A stretch of DNA of 64,000 nucleotides from Desulfobacteraceae bacterium (GTDB lineage: Bacteria; Desulfobacterota; Desulfobacteria; Desulfobacterales; Desulfobacteraceae), in the NCBI GenBank assembly GCA_016744295.1, contig JADGEQ010000011.1, positions 62,001 to 126,000 on the forward strand, written 5' to 3'. The position numbers and the translations under genes were made by a program. Of this stretch, positions 43,749 to 53,989 are shown in pieces. Below the pieces are notes generated by a model. That model had not been told where the DNA came from. It was given only the letters and a program-made list of their open reading frames with translations, and did not search any database. How positions within the stretch are numbered: the first letter of the stretch is position 1; the number at the start of each line of letters is the position of its first letter.

Positions 43749-44354
43749 CTAAATCTTATAAATAATCCGTTTGTCAGTAATGATAATATCCACTGTAAAT
43801 TTCCGTGACTCCATCTGAATCTGATCCACGATCTGCTCCTCATAGGCCAGAGATACCTTTCTGCAGGTTTCGGGAAGCTTTGTGATCAATTTGGAATAAA
43901 AATTATTTCCAAATCCAACCCGACCCCCTTTATCATCAAAAGCCAACCCTGGGATAATGGCGATGTCAATATCATCCAGGGATATTTTTTTGCATTTTTC
44001 AGGATCCGGCTCCAATCCGTCGCTGTCCCGGCTCACAAGATCCTTTTCATAATCGGTAATTTTATACAATTGAATACTATTTTTTGCATCTGTAAATACG
44101 GGCAACACAATCCCTTTTTCGATGTGAAGGGCTTTTCTGATAATTGCCTCGGTTGGGATAATACCTTCTGCAGAGATTCCTGTGCAGGTGGGCGCAGCTA
44201 AAAAAGCCAGTTGGGCCTCCATAAAATTTGCAAACTCAAACAGCTTATTTTCGATACTATTGTATTTTACCCCAAGCTCTTCTTTGGTAAGTGCACCAAG
44301 TCTTTCGGATACCTGGGTTAGTACACTATTCTTTGTATTTTTCATTTCTTCCAT
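43749..44354 (-). CDS. 5-formyltetrahydrofolate cyclo-ligase-family protein
   Basis: A 201-aa protein of the MTHFS fold, whose classical member converts 5-formyl-THF to 5,10-methenyl-THF with ATP. Visible family segments are IRKALHIEKGIVLPVF, DDIDIAIIPGLAFDDKGGRVGFG, and a Tyr in GFGNNFYSKLI. In most family members that last motif is GYGGGYYDR; here it is GFGNNFYSK, so nucleotide binding may differ. AAAGGAAAGG precedes the ATG at 44354; a longer in-frame start would add 23 residues with no family similarity. It is divergent from serS. Confidence 0.8.
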   Translation of the reverse strand: MEEMKNTKNSVLTQVSERLGALTKEELGVKYNSIENKLFEFANFMEAQLAFLAAPTCTGISAEGIIPTEAIIRKALHIEKGIVLPVFTDAKNSIQLYKITDYEKDLVSRDSDGLEPDPEKCKKISLDDIDIAIIPGLAFDDKGGRVGFGNNFYSKLITKLPETCRKVSLAYEEQIVDQIQMESRKFTVDIIITDKRIIYKI

Positions 44355-44546
44355 GGTTGCCTTTCCTTTGATTTCAAAAAACAAGATTTGAGAAAATATT
44401 ATACAGATGTAGTCCGTTGTCAACCTGCAATAATCGTTGACTGTTTACAAGGCCCGTGATATCTGATTAAAATTGTGAAGAATCTTTTGAAATCAAACCG
44501 CAGCAAGGATTAACCAGACAAAATTAAGGATTAAATTGGGATTAAA

Positions 44547-45827
44547 ATGCTGGATTTAAAATATATAAAAAACAATTTGGACTTTGTTAAAAAAAAGATG
44601 GAAAAAAGAGGGGCCAACATTGATTTTTCAAATTTTCTGGAAAACGAAGAACAACGAAAAGCACTTTTATTGGATATTGAAAAATTAAGATACCAGCGGA
44701 ATACGGTTTCCGACGACATCGCTCAAATGAAAAAATCCGGCCAGGATTCCCAACCCAGTATTGACAAAATGCGCACCGTATCAGAGACCATCAAAAAGAT
44801 TGATAAGGAGTTGGTCTCTGTTGAGCAGGCCATCCATGAGTTTCTCATTGCCCTGCCCAATTTGCCCCATGACGATGTGCCCAAGGGCAAGGATGATACC
44901 CAAAACCGCCTGGAAAGAACCATTGGCAACCCAAGAAAATTTGACTTCAAAATTAAAGATCACGCAGATATCGGAGAGGCTTTAGGCATACTTGATCTGC
45001 CCCGGGCGGCTAAATTGACCGGTTCCCGTTTCCCCCTATACCTTGGCTCCGGCGCCAGGCTGGAACGGGCCCTGATTAATTTCATGTTGGATATTCATAC
45101 AACCGAGCATGGATATAAAGAAACCCTGCCGCCCTTTATGGTCAATAAAACCACCATGACCGGAACGGGACAATTACCCAAATTTGAAGAAGATCTGTTT
45201 AAAATAGAGGGGTGGGACTATTATTTGATTCCCACCTCTGAAGTCCCTCTAACGAATATCCATGCCGGGGAAATTCTGGATGAAAGCCGACTCCCCCTTA
45301 AATTTGCCGCCTATACCCCCTGTTTCAGATCAGAAGCCGGCTCCTATGGCCGGGATACCAAGGGTCTGATCCGGCATCACCAGTTCAATAAGGTGGAGAT
45401 GGTCAAACTGACCACGCCTGAATCTTCCTTTGATGAATTGGAATCCCTTCTGGCAAATGCAGAGTCCATTTTGGCAAAACTTGAACTTCCCTACCAGGTG
45501 GTCACCTTGTGCACCGGAGATCTTGGATTTTCCGCCACAAAAACCTATGATCTTGAGGTTTGGATGCCGGGCCAGGACAAATACAGGGAAATATCTTCCT
45601 GCAGCAATTGTCTGGATTTCCAGGCAAGACGCGCCAATATCCGTTTTAAGCGGCCCGGTCAGAAAAAACCGGAATTCTGCCACACCTTAAACGGTTCCGG
45701 CCTGGCCGTGGGAAGAACATTTGCCGCTATTTTAGAGAATTATCAACAGGCTGACGGATCGATCACGGTTCCAGACGCCCTTGTACCCTATATGGGAGGC
45801 CAGAAGGTAATTGAAAATGAATCTTGA
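44547..45827 (+). CDS. serS: Seryl-tRNA synthetase
   Basis: Charges tRNA-Ser (and tRNA-Sec) with serine. The 426-aa protein has the N-terminal tRNA-binding coiled coil ([20 protein letters not shown] at the start, long helices to residue 105) and the class II core: motif 1 region [31 protein letters not shown], motif 2 [21 protein letters not shown], and motif 3 [20 protein letters not shown]. Its last 11 bases overlap the start of thrC, so the two are translated as a coupled pair. Confidence 0.97.
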   Translation: MLDLKYIKNNLDFVKKKMEKRGANIDFSNFLENEEQRKALLLDIEKLRYQRNTVSDDIAQMKKSGQDSQPSIDKMRTVSETIKKIDKELVSVEQAIHEFLIALPNLPHDDVPKGKDDTQNRLERTIGNPRKFDFKIKDHADIGEALGILDLPRAAKLTGSRFPLYLGSGARLERALINFMLDIHTTEHGYKETLPPFMVNKTTMTGTGQLPKFEEDLFKIEGWDYYLIPTSEVPLTNIHAGEILDESRLPLKFAAYTPCFRSEAGSYGRDTKGLIRHHQFNKVEMVKLTTPESSFDELESLLANAESILAKLELPYQVVTLCTGDLGFSATKTYDLEVWMPGQDKYREISSCSNCLDFQARRANIRFKRPGQKKPEFCHTLNGSGLAVGRTFAAILENYQQADGSITVPDALVPYMGGQKVIENES

Positions 45828-47310
45828 AATATTCCCCGAAAACATCCGGCCCCATATCATTCCAAAGGTTGAAGGAAAACTCTTCTACCGATGCCTGGGC
45901 TGTGCTTCGGAATTTCCCATTGAAAAGCTGTTGTATGTTTGCCCTGATTGTAATCAGGTTCTGTTGATCCATGATAAAAATGAAGCAGCCCTTACCCGAC
46001 ATTCGGGTGACACCTGGCAGAAGATATTTGATTACCGGAAAATGTTAAAAATTCCCGCGTTAAAGGGAATTTACCGGTACCATGAGTTCATCGGTTCCTG
46101 CATCCCCCTGGATTCCATTCTTTACCTGGGGGAAGGTCATACACCCATTGTTGAGGCAAGCCCGCATCTTAAGGAAAAAACAGGACTCAACTTTTTTTAT
46201 AAAAATGACGGCCAGAACCCTTCCGCCTCTTTTAAGGACCGAGGAATGGCAAGTGCTCTCTCCAGCATCAAATATCTGATTGATCAGAATCTTGTATCCG
46301 ATGTTATTGCCGTGTGCGCTTCCACAGGAGACACCTCGGCAGCTGCAGCTTTGTACGCATCCTATTTAAAGCCCCTGATCAAGTCAGCCGTGCTGTTGCC
46401 CCATAAAAAGGTCACCTCTCAACAACTCGCCCAGCCCCTGGGCAGCGGGGCTCGTGTCTTTGAAATTCCCGGTGTATTTGATGATTGCATGAAAATTGTA
46501 GAGCACCTTTCAACTCAATACCCTGTTGTTCTTTTAAACTCCAAAAATGCGTGGCGGATCCTGGGCCAGGAATCCTATTCCTATGAGATTGCCCAGGATT
46601 TTGACTGGGATATGACAAATAAGGCAGTGGTGGTTCCCATTGGGAATGCCGGTAATATTTCTGCGATCATGAACGGATTTTTAAAATTTTATAAAGCAGG
46701 TATTATCCAGCAGCTTCCGAAAATAATCGGTGTTCAGTCCGAACATGCAGACCCGGTCTTTCAATACTATCTGGAGCCCGATGAAAACAAACGCCAATTC
46801 AAACCCGTTAATACCCGTCCCAGTGTTGCCCAGGCAGCCATGATAGGCAATCCGGTATCCATGCCCCGGGTCATTGAAATTGCAAAACGATACAATCAAG
46901 AAAGCTCCCATCAGAATGTCTTTTTTGTCCAGGTAACCGAACAATCCATCATGGACTGGCAGCTGACTGCCAACCAAAATGGCCATATCACCTGCACCCA
47001 GGGCGGAGAATGCCTGGCAGGCCTTATCAATGCCTCGGCCCAGGGAATTGTCACAAAAGAGGATACCGCCATATTGGATGCCACGGCCCATGCCATAAAA
47101 TTTTCCGAGTTCCAGGAGTTGTATTTTAAAGAGCAGATCCCTGATACCTATGAAATCCAATCTCATCCAGGATTTATTAATCTGCCTGACTTAATAACAC
47201 CTGACAATCCAGAGTTGGTACCATCCCAGGAAAATAGACTTGAAGAAAAAGATTTCCACCGTTTTGTCCAGGAGATTTCAAAAAAAATTGCAAAAGAACT
47301 AAATCTATAA
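45817..47310 (+). CDS. thrC: Threonine synthase
   Basis: PLP enzyme that makes threonine from O-phosphohomoserine. The 497-aa protein begins with a zinc-ribbon-like segment ([15 protein letters not shown]), then [11 protein letters not shown], the PLP lysine in [26 protein letters not shown], and the phosphate loop [14 protein letters not shown]. The ATG at 45817 follows GAAGG at good spacing and overlaps serS by 11 bases. Its stop is 4 bases before the LysM protein gene. The Lys-to-Thr coupling with serS is probably an operon accident of amino acid supply. Confidence 0.95.
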   Translation: MNLEIFPENIRPHIIPKVEGKLFYRCLGCASEFPIEKLLYVCPDCNQVLLIHDKNEAALTRHSGDTWQKIFDYRKMLKIPALKGIYRYHEFIGSCIPLDSILYLGEGHTPIVEASPHLKEKTGLNFFYKNDGQNPSASFKDRGMASALSSIKYLIDQNLVSDVIAVCASTGDTSAAAALYASYLKPLIKSAVLLPHKKVTSQQLAQPLGSGARVFEIPGVFDDCMKIVEHLSTQYPVVLLNSKNAWRILGQESYSYEIAQDFDWDMTNKAVVVPIGNAGNISAIMNGFLKFYKAGIIQQLPKIIGVQSEHADPVFQYYLEPDENKRQFKPVNTRPSVAQAAMIGNPVSMPRVIEIAKRYNQESSHQNVFFVQVTEQSIMDWQLTANQNGHITCTQGGECLAGLINASAQGIVTKEDTAILDATAHAIKFSEFQELYFKEQIPDTYEIQSHPGFINLPDLITPDNPELVPSQENRLEEKDFHRFVQEISKKIAKELNL

Positions 47311-47314
47311 CCCG

Positions 47315-48796
47315 ATGAAAAAGGATTTTTTATTGTTTAAGATAAGCGGTTCGGCAGTGATGCTCGCAATTTTTCTCTTGGCAACCCATGGCCATGCCGC
47401 CGGGGTGAAAACTTATTATAAACAATATTCCGTATTCACCTATGCGAATGAAGATATTTTATGTGAACCTTACCAGGTCAAAAAAAATGACTGGCTCTAT
47501 AAAATATTCAGACAAAAGGGCGAAATTTCCGAAAGCGATTTCCCAAGATTTTTAGATATTTTCAAGAAGATTAACCCCCGCCTCAGTAATATTGATGCCA
47601 TCGCACCCGGCATCAATATTCTGATCCCCCTGAAAAAAATTGATAAACAGACGTATCACGAAAAAAAACCGGGTGTTGTTGAGGTTCAGGTTGTAGAGTT
47701 TTCCAGCGTGCCAGATAGATTTGACATCCGTCCCTTTATCCGAAAACAAACGATCCAGGCCGGAGACACCGTATCAGACCTTCTGGGCAGCCAATTTTTA
47801 TTAAAGGATGGCTCCATCTCCCAGGAGGCCCAAAAAATCTTTACCCATCTAAATCCTGGCATTAAAAACATTGACAGAATTTATCAGGGAAGCCCGGTGG
47901 TGATTCCGGATCCGGCAATATTGTCACAACCCTGGTTTGAATCTTTTCTATACCAGGGTAGGGAAAATTCCGGATCAATAACCCAGGATCCCGCTGAAAA
48001 AATATCCAACCCAGCCCTCCCGATTATTTCACCCCAGCAAATGCTCCAGCTGAAGCGCTATGCAGCATTGATCCAGGGGACCCTTATCAACCAGGGACAG
48101 ATGCATTTTCCCGGAAAAACTGAGCAGCCTGATTTAATCCTCGATTTAATCCAAACACCCTTGATTGAAAGCAAAGACGGCAAAAGGACATTGATCCTTC
48201 CCTCGGATGGAAACGGCATATCACTGGGAAATGATCTGGTCAAAAATATCAAGGCATATTGGAAACAGATAAAAATACAAAAGATAGACAAGACCATCTC
48301 CATTGCAGAAGCGTTAGAAAAGGATAAATCATCCCTGGCTGACAAGGTAACAACTCCCTCCAAGTTTATCTCAACACTATTATCTATTACCCAATACCCA
48401 TATACCCCAGACGAAAAAATATCCTTTTCCATGGGCACCATTGAAATGAACGCATCCTTTGGCCGGATTGTCCGAACGGATCAGTCCGATCTGCTGATCA
48501 ACACAGGAAGTGTCTATGGACTGGCTATTGAGGAAATCGAAAAAAAAGGATACCAGATCCTCACCATTTCCCCTGGATTAACAATGTCAGAATTGATTCT
48601 GACCCTCTTTACCCGCCTTGGGTATTCCACCTGGAAAAACCCCGCCTTTACCACTTCCGGGAAGGTTGAACCTATACAGGGCATCTATGTTGCCAAGGAT
48701 ATGGAAAAACTCTTTTTTACCCGGCAGAAACCAAGCACCAAAGCCATTTCATTCCTTGAAACAGAAAATATTCAATTTTTGATTCTAAACCAATAA
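47315..48796 (+). CDS. Periplasmic protein with LysM-like repeats
   Basis: A 493-aa protein with a Sec signal peptide (to about HGHA, residue 28). Two LysM-like modules follow: YQVKKNDWLYKIFRQKG ... PGINILIPLKK (about 53-108) and KQTIQAGDTVSDLLGSQF ... SPVVIPD (about 145-203). The rest is a Gln/Lys-rich region of unknown fold. LysM modules bind peptidoglycan, so this should be a cell-wall-linked factor. It stands 4 bases after thrC and 20 bases before a TPR lipoprotein gene; the nearby convergent pil operon suggests a role in envelope or pilus assembly, but that is inferred. Confidence 0.7.
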   Translation: MKKDFLLFKISGSAVMLAIFLLATHGHAAGVKTYYKQYSVFTYANEDILCEPYQVKKNDWLYKIFRQKGEISESDFPRFLDIFKKINPRLSNIDAIAPGINILIPLKKIDKQTYHEKKPGVVEVQVVEFSSVPDRFDIRPFIRKQTIQAGDTVSDLLGSQFLLKDGSISQEAQKIFTHLNPGIKNIDRIYQGSPVVIPDPAILSQPWFESFLYQGRENSGSITQDPAEKISNPALPIISPQQMLQLKRYAALIQGTLINQGQMHFPGKTEQPDLILDLIQTPLIESKDGKRTLILPSDGNGISLGNDLVKNIKAYWKQIKIQKIDKTISIAEALEKDKSSLADKVTTPSKFISTLLSITQYPYTPDEKISFSMGTIEMNASFGRIVRTDQSDLLINTGSVYGLAIEEIEKKGYQILTISPGLTMSELILTLFTRLGYSTWKNPAFTTSGKVEPIQGIYVAKDMEKLFFTRQKPSTKAISFLETENIQFLILNQ

Positions 48797-48816
48797 GCAT
48801 TGCGTTGAGGAGATCC

Positions 48817-49575
48817 ATGTCCATAAAAAAACTTATACCATTACTGCTTTTCAGTTTTATTATCACATCATGTGCAAGCTCTGGCAGCCGGCAAAACAAT
48901 GTCAAGATTGCCCAGACAATGAAAAAAGAGGGAGATATTTTCCAAAGCCAGGGGAATTACACAGCCGCACTGACCAGACTGATTGAAGCGGAGAAATTGA
49001 CCCCCAATGATCCCTATCTTCAAAACAGCCTAGGATTGGCATATATGGGTAAAAACCGCGACGATCTGGCGGTCATTGCCTTCAAAAAGGCCCTGGCCCG
49101 CAAACCAGATTTTATTGAAGCCCGCAATAATCTGGGAGCGGCCTATCTTCGTCAAAATAAATGGGACATGGCCATAGAAAATTTTAACAGGGTATTGGAC
49201 AGCCTTTTGTATCCCACCCCCCATTTTCCCCTGTCAAATATCGGCTGGGCCTATTTTGGAAAAAAGGAATTCCACCTAGCCGAAACATATTTTTCAAAAG
49301 CCCTTGATGCCATGCCCTGGTTTACCGCGGCTTCCCACGGATTGGCCAAGATTTACATGGAAACCGGCCAGACAAACAGGGCCATGGATTACCTGAACCA
49401 ATGCCTCAAGAGATCACCAACTAGGGCAATTTTCCATGCAGATTTGGCAAAGGTCTACGAAAAAATGGGAAAGACGAAGCAGGCGGTAGCATCATGGCAA
49501 CAGGTGTTGAAGCTGGTACCGGAAAGATCATCCCTTGCCAAGCAAGCAGAAAACCGATTATCGGAACTGTTATAA
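48817..49575 (+). CDS. TPR lipoprotein, PilF/PilW-like
   Basis: A 252-aa lipoprotein: signal helix LIPLLLFSFIITSC with the lipobox Cys at residue 19. At least five TPR units follow (GDIFQSQGNYTAALTRLIEA, LGLAYMGKNRDDLAVIAFKKA, LGAAYLRQNKWDMAIENF, IGWAYFGKKEFHLAETYFSKA, LAKVYEKMGKTKQAVASW). This is the layout of PilF/PilW pilotins that help the PilQ secretin assemble. The ATG at 48817 follows TGAGGAGATCC. Its stop is 62 bases from the convergent pilQ stop, so a pilus link is supported by context. Confidence 0.82.
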   Translation: MSIKKLIPLLLFSFIITSCASSGSRQNNVKIAQTMKKEGDIFQSQGNYTAALTRLIEAEKLTPNDPYLQNSLGLAYMGKNRDDLAVIAFKKALARKPDFIEARNNLGAAYLRQNKWDMAIENFNRVLDSLLYPTPHFPLSNIGWAYFGKKEFHLAETYFSKALDAMPWFTAASHGLAKIYMETGQTNRAMDYLNQCLKRSPTRAIFHADLAKVYEKMGKTKQAVASWQQVLKLVPERSSLAKQAENRLSELL

Positions 49576-49637
49576 GTTCACCCTTATACTTGGCACACAC
49601 ACCTGAAACAGCCAATTTTTAATCGTACCACATAATA

Positions 49638-52022
49638 CTATTCTTGTTTGGCGGCCGCTCTCGAGTTCCGCTTTTGTTCAAGCTGGACAATTGAGGGGGT
49701 CAAAAATATCAGCAGCTCATTCCGGTCATCCTCTTTTTTATCGGTTCCAAAAAGGGGACCTATAATCGGCAGGCCCACAAGAAAGGGCAATCCGTCTGAT
49801 TTATCGGTCTTTTTTGTCTTGACAACCCCACCGATGACCACCGTATCGTTGTTGTTCACAAGAAGTTCTGTTGTGGCCTCGTTGATGGCAAGGGTGGGAG
49901 CCCCTGTTGATGTTATGCTGGAAACATCATTTTTTGTGATATTTACGGTCATGGAAATGCGTTTATCCGGCGTAACATGGGGGGTAACTTCAAGAAGCAG
50001 GTCAACATTTTTAAATTTAGTGGTAGAATTGCCGGCATCATCCAGCTCACGATAGGAAATTTCTTTTCCCTGTTTAATTTTGGCCAATTTATTGTCCAGG
50101 GTCAAGATTCTCGGAGAGGAGACGATCCTAACCTCTCCCTGGGCTTCAGATGCCTCAAGCTGGGCATTTAAAGCCGCTGCAGAAGATCCGAACAATCTAA
50201 AAAATGAAAAATCCGTCTTAAGTCCACCGCCTGAGGGTTTATTAACCGACACACTAAAATCATCCACAAACGTTGAGGTAATTGCAGCGGCATTGGACAG
50301 ATTCCATGACACGCCTATATTTCGTGCGAACTCCTTGGTGACTTCCACCACCTTTGCCTCGATCATAATCTGGGGGGTGACCGTATCCAATCGGTCAATA
50401 ATTTCCAGGGCCTGATCTATTTTTGCACGGGTATCGGTGAGAATAATCATATTGGTCCGCTGATCCACGGATATCTTACCCCTGTCCTTGGAAAGCATCT
50501 GCTCTATATGGGGCTTTATATCTGCCTGGGCATCTGAATAATTAATGGCGATATATTGAGTCATCAGAGGTTCAAGACTCTTTTTTTGTTCAAGGGTTTT
50601 CTTCTTGGCCGCAATGGCATCCTGGAGAGATTTCTCCTCATTTTGCAGGGTAGCAAGCGTGGCGATGCGGATCACATTTCCCTCGTTCTTCTTCCCAAGA
50701 CTATTCATTTTTAGCACAAGGTCCAGCACCTGATCCCAGGGGACCGGGTTCTCCAAGGTCATGGTCACCTTGCCCTGAACATCTTTATCAATGGCAAAAT
50801 TAAGTCCGGAAACGCTCCTGAGAATCCTGAAAACATTCTTAATATCGGTATCATAAAAATCCAGCTTTATCTTTTCCCCCGTATACACGGGGGGAGAATC
50901 ACCCGGCATAAAAGGTTCAGCTTTTTGTTTAACCTGGCTGTTTTTTTTGACACCATCAGGGGAAAGAGTTGCTGACAACGCCATGGTTCTTGCCGTGGTC
51001 TTGTCCACCGCTAGGGTCTTGGTCTCAATTGTTGAGTTGGAAAACTCTTTTTTGGCCTTATTAAATTGGGGTGGGGCAATTTGAGAGGGCTCAAACACCA
51101 TTGTAATGGTATTCTTATCCTGGATAATTTGAAAGGGAACCTGTTCCCTGATATTAATCTCTATTATGGAATTCTGGGCATTGGCAAACGCCATTTTCGG
51201 TTCTATGCTCTCCACGGCAGAATTAAAATACCGGGTCAAAAGGGGACGCTTGTGGCGGGCTGGAATTTTTGTATTGTAAAGGGTCAGGTTTAATATTTGA
51301 TCGCTTTTTCGGTTGGTATCATACCGTATTGGAGAATTGGTTTCCACCTGTATATCCGACCTGCCCGACGGAACGGTGTTGAACTCTATACCGGTCATGA
51401 CTGCCCCCCCCGGCATAATTACCGGAGCCGGTGTTGAAAGGTTCTTTTCCCCAGCACCGACCGTTTCAGACACAGCGTTCCCCTGTTTAGAAAGAACCAC
51501 AGTCTCTTTATCCCGGGGCTGTTCAAGAGAAAGAAGAATCCGTAATTGCTCACCATCTTCCTGCACAGTATAGGGGATATCCTGGTTCAAAGGAATTTCC
51601 AGTTTTGCTGTGGTCTGATTTTTGTCCGCATAATCCAGCTTAATCCCTCCAATACGATCATCTTCAATCAGGCCAGGGATAAGGGGCTGATTAATTTTGG
51701 TTTCGGGAAGGTATACACAGATGGCAAAGGGGAATGCCTGTTTAATGGAGGTAAAGGTCAGTTTTTGATTTCCCTGGATCCGTATTTCAATGGTTTTGTC
51801 CGTTTTTTGTATTTGGACTCCTTTGATATATTTTTGCCCGGCAATCTCTTCAGGCTGAGTGGAAGATTCCGGTGTTAGCCCCGACTGGGCTTTATCACTA
51901 TTTTCCTGCGGATCGGTTAAATTTTCAGTTTTCCGACCCATGCACCCGGCCAGAATAAACAGAGTTAAAACTGCAATAACCAGTGTAATCCGACGGTGTT
52001 TTTTATCATGAAAAAACGGCAT
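49638..52022 (-). CDS. pilQ: Type IV pilus secretin
   Basis: The outer-membrane pore through which the pilus fibre leaves the cell. The 794-aa precursor has a lipobox (FILAGC, Cys27), two AMIN-like peptidoglycan-binding domains (about 65-165 and 210-312), a secretin/STN domain (KLDFYDTDIKNVFRILRSVSG, 386-455), an N1-type domain (QYIAINYSDAQADIKPHI) and the C-terminal secretin domain (VNITKNDVSS, TELLVNNNDTVVIGGVVKTK, GLPFLVGLPIIGPLFG). It is the last gene of pilMNOPQ. The lipobox is unusual for PilQ but is clear. Confidence 0.95.
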   Translation of the reverse strand: MPFFHDKKHRRITLVIAVLTLFILAGCMGRKTENLTDPQENSDKAQSGLTPESSTQPEEIAGQKYIKGVQIQKTDKTIEIRIQGNQKLTFTSIKQAFPFAICVYLPETKINQPLIPGLIEDDRIGGIKLDYADKNQTTAKLEIPLNQDIPYTVQEDGEQLRILLSLEQPRDKETVVLSKQGNAVSETVGAGEKNLSTPAPVIMPGGAVMTGIEFNTVPSGRSDIQVETNSPIRYDTNRKSDQILNLTLYNTKIPARHKRPLLTRYFNSAVESIEPKMAFANAQNSIIEINIREQVPFQIIQDKNTITMVFEPSQIAPPQFNKAKKEFSNSTIETKTLAVDKTTARTMALSATLSPDGVKKNSQVKQKAEPFMPGDSPPVYTGEKIKLDFYDTDIKNVFRILRSVSGLNFAIDKDVQGKVTMTLENPVPWDQVLDLVLKMNSLGKKNEGNVIRIATLATLQNEEKSLQDAIAAKKKTLEQKKSLEPLMTQYIAINYSDAQADIKPHIEQMLSKDRGKISVDQRTNMIILTDTRAKIDQALEIIDRLDTVTPQIMIEAKVVEVTKEFARNIGVSWNLSNAAAITSTFVDDFSVSVNKPSGGGLKTDFSFFRLFGSSAAALNAQLEASEAQGEVRIVSSPRILTLDNKLAKIKQGKEISYRELDDAGNSTTKFKNVDLLLEVTPHVTPDKRISMTVNITKNDVSSITSTGAPTLAINEATTELLVNNNDTVVIGGVVKTKKTDKSDGLPFLVGLPIIGPLFGTDKKEDDRNELLIFLTPSIVQLEQKRNSRAAAKQE

Positions 52023-52023
52023 T

Positions 52024-52728
52024 TTATTCCCCGCTCTCTTTTTTATGTAATTTAATTTCCTGGAAATGAGCCTGTCGTTTCCCTTTATAATCTCTCACAT
52101 ATTCTGTTACAACAATGCTGCTTTGGTTAATTTTAGAAACCTGTCCGCTATTTTTACCCATATAGGTTCCAACCCTCACTTCATATCCTTTTCCAGTGGT
52201 TTCTTCCACCATTGCCAATTGTCTGTTTTTCATCAGAATAACCGCCACAAGCTTTATCTGGCTTAAATCCAGTTTTTCAAGAGGCGTTAAGATTCTCTTG
52301 GGTTTGTCGTCAATATCCGGCGTTAAAACCTCTTTTTCCCGGAGAAGGGGTATGAACGGGTCAACCCTACCCTGTGGGTCATATTTTACTGGCATTTCAA
52401 CGCCATCGGCATTTTCGGAATTTACAGCAGACACCACCTGTTCTTTTTTGGCCATCGCCTCTGTCACAATCCCAGTACTTTGGGCCATTGCCACGACATC
52501 GATTTTTGGAGGGAGGGGGGGCTGATTTTTCAAGGTTTGCTCCGGAGTTTCCGGCTCTGGGGCTGATTTTTTTTCAGCTTGTCTCGAAGGTGGTGGCAAA
52601 ATCGTACCTGAAACGATCACCGATGCCCTCTTCAGCTCCTTTGTTTCAGACTGCTTTTCACACCCGGCTAAAACCATAAGCCAGGCGCTCATTGAGATGA
52701 CAATTGATGTTTTAAGTAGTTTCACCAT
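52024..52728 (-). CDS. pilP: Type IV pilus lipoprotein PilP
   Basis: A 234-aa inner-membrane lipoprotein (lipobox VLAGC, Cys23), then a Pro-rich linker, then the PilP beta domain: PLEKLDLSQIKLVAVILMKN, LAMVEETTGKGYEVRVGTYMG, and a C-terminal VTEYVRDYKGKRQAHF. PilP couples the PilNO inner-membrane platform to PilQ. It stops one base before the pilQ start codon. Confidence 0.93.
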   Translation of the reverse strand: MVKLLKTSIVISMSAWLMVLAGCEKQSETKELKRASVIVSGTILPPPSRQAEKKSAPEPETPEQTLKNQPPLPPKIDVVAMAQSTGIVTEAMAKKEQVVSAVNSENADGVEMPVKYDPQGRVDPFIPLLREKEVLTPDIDDKPKRILTPLEKLDLSQIKLVAVILMKNRQLAMVEETTGKGYEVRVGTYMGKNSGQVSKINQSSIVVTEYVRDYKGKRQAHFQEIKLHKKESGE

Positions 52729-52739
52729 ACCAATCAGGA

Positions 52740-53405
52740 TTATCCTCTTTTCTTTCTCTTATTTTTAGTATTTCCTTGGTTTGTGTTTTCTTCTTTAGAT
52801 GCTTCAAACATATAGGTCAACGCATTGCAACGCATCTGAATCAGTCCAGACTTATTTTTATTCGCAGTCATGGACATATCTTTAATATTGACAATCCGGT
52901 TTAAGCCGGCCACCTGAAAGAAAAAATCCGCAATCTGGTGATACCTGCCCTCAACATTCATGGAAAGGGGTATTTCTTTGTAAAATTCCTTGTCGACAAC
53001 CGAAGCTGGCTGGAAAAGCTGAAACACCAAACCAGCATCACTTCCGGCCTTGGATACGCCTCTCAAAAGGGAGGGTAACGACTTCTTTTCCGGCAATGCC
53101 TTCATGGCAATATCAAATTCTTCCTGCACCATTGCCATTTTTATTTCGAATTTTTTTAGTTTTTTTGCCTTTTGTTTAAAGGACGCTAATTTTGCAACCT
53201 GTCTTTCGTGCTGGGTTGTCAGGGCACTTAAGATATCATTCTTGGGAACAAATATAAAATAGTAATAACTGCCACCCAGCACAGCGATTGTCAAAACACA
53301 GATAAGCAACCGCTGAACTTTGCTGAGTCCCCCAATTTTTGCAAATAGGAAATCTATCTTTTCCTTGATTTCGTCTTTTTTACTTTTCTCTATTTCCGGG
53401 GCCAT
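52740..53405 (-). CDS. pilO: Type IV pilus inner-membrane protein PilO
   Basis: A 221-aa bitopic protein: short cytoplasmic N-terminus, one membrane helix (LLICVLTIAVLGGSYYYFIFV, residues 50-72; broken here by position only), coiled coil (KLASFKQKAKKLKKFEIKMA), and a periplasmic ferredoxin-like domain (LPSLLRGVSKAGSDAGLVF, YHQIADFFFQVAGLNRIVN). It forms the alignment complex with PilN. Its ATG overlaps the pilN stop in TAATG. Confidence 0.93.
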   Translation of the reverse strand: MAPEIEKSKKDEIKEKIDFLFAKIGGLSKVQRLLICVLTIAVLGGSYYYFIFVPKNDILSALTTQHERQVAKLASFKQKAKKLKKFEIKMAMVQEEFDIAMKALPEKKSLPSLLRGVSKAGSDAGLVFQLFQPASVVDKEFYKEIPLSMNVEGRYHQIADFFFQVAGLNRIVNIKDMSMTANKNKSGLIQMRCNALTYMFEASKEENTNQGNTKNKRKKRG

Positions 53406-53989
53406 TATTTCCCTTTTTTTCCAGTCTTGTTATTTGCCGGCACAATTGTTTTTTTGGTGCAAAGCAACTCAAAGGATTTTAGTATGACATTATCTTTAAA
53501 CTTTTGAACCTTGGATCGCTTTAAATCAATATTGGAAAAAAGAGCTGAACTTTCAAGATTCTTCATAAAATCTGCTATTGTTGGATTATCAAAGGCAACC
53601 CCCTTAAGGATAACTTTGCTTGAGTCGGCTTTCAGGCTTTCGATCCACAACCTTTCAGGAACAATTTTATCAGACACCTCAGCCAAAAGAATCACTTGTT
53701 CCCGTCGTTTTTCTTCCAGGGAAGAGACAATTTTTAACTTGTCTTCAAGAATCTTCAACTTTTTCTTTATCTCAGTAACCCTGTCCGCCTTTTCCTTGTA
53801 TAGGGCAATCTGTGCATTGACCTGTTTTATCTGGGCACGGGTTTCAACTATTTTGCTATCAATACCCAGGGTATACCAAGTCAGCAAGAGGATTATCATC
53901 ATAAGGGACAGAAAAAACACCGATATCTGGCGGCGAATATTCTCTTTTTTTCTGGCAACCCGAAAGGGTAAAAGATTAATTTTTATCAT
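53405..53989 (-). CDS. pilN: Type IV pilus inner-membrane protein PilN
   Basis: A 194-aa protein with the conserved cytoplasmic PilM-binding peptide INLLPFR at the very N-terminus, one membrane helix (ISVFFLSLMMIILLLTWYTL), a long coiled coil (about 50-100) and a small periplasmic domain (LAEVSDKIVPERLWIESLK, SSALFSNIDLKRSKVQ). It overlaps pilM by 4 bases (ATGA) and pilO by 1 base. Confidence 0.94.
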   Translation of the reverse strand: MIKINLLPFRVARKKENIRRQISVFFLSLMMIILLLTWYTLGIDSKIVETRAQIKQVNAQIALYKEKADRVTEIKKKLKILEDKLKIVSSLEEKRREQVILLAEVSDKIVPERLWIESLKADSSKVILKGVAFDNPTIADFMKNLESSALFSNIDLKRSKVQKFKDNVILKSFELLCTKKTIVPANNKTGKKGK

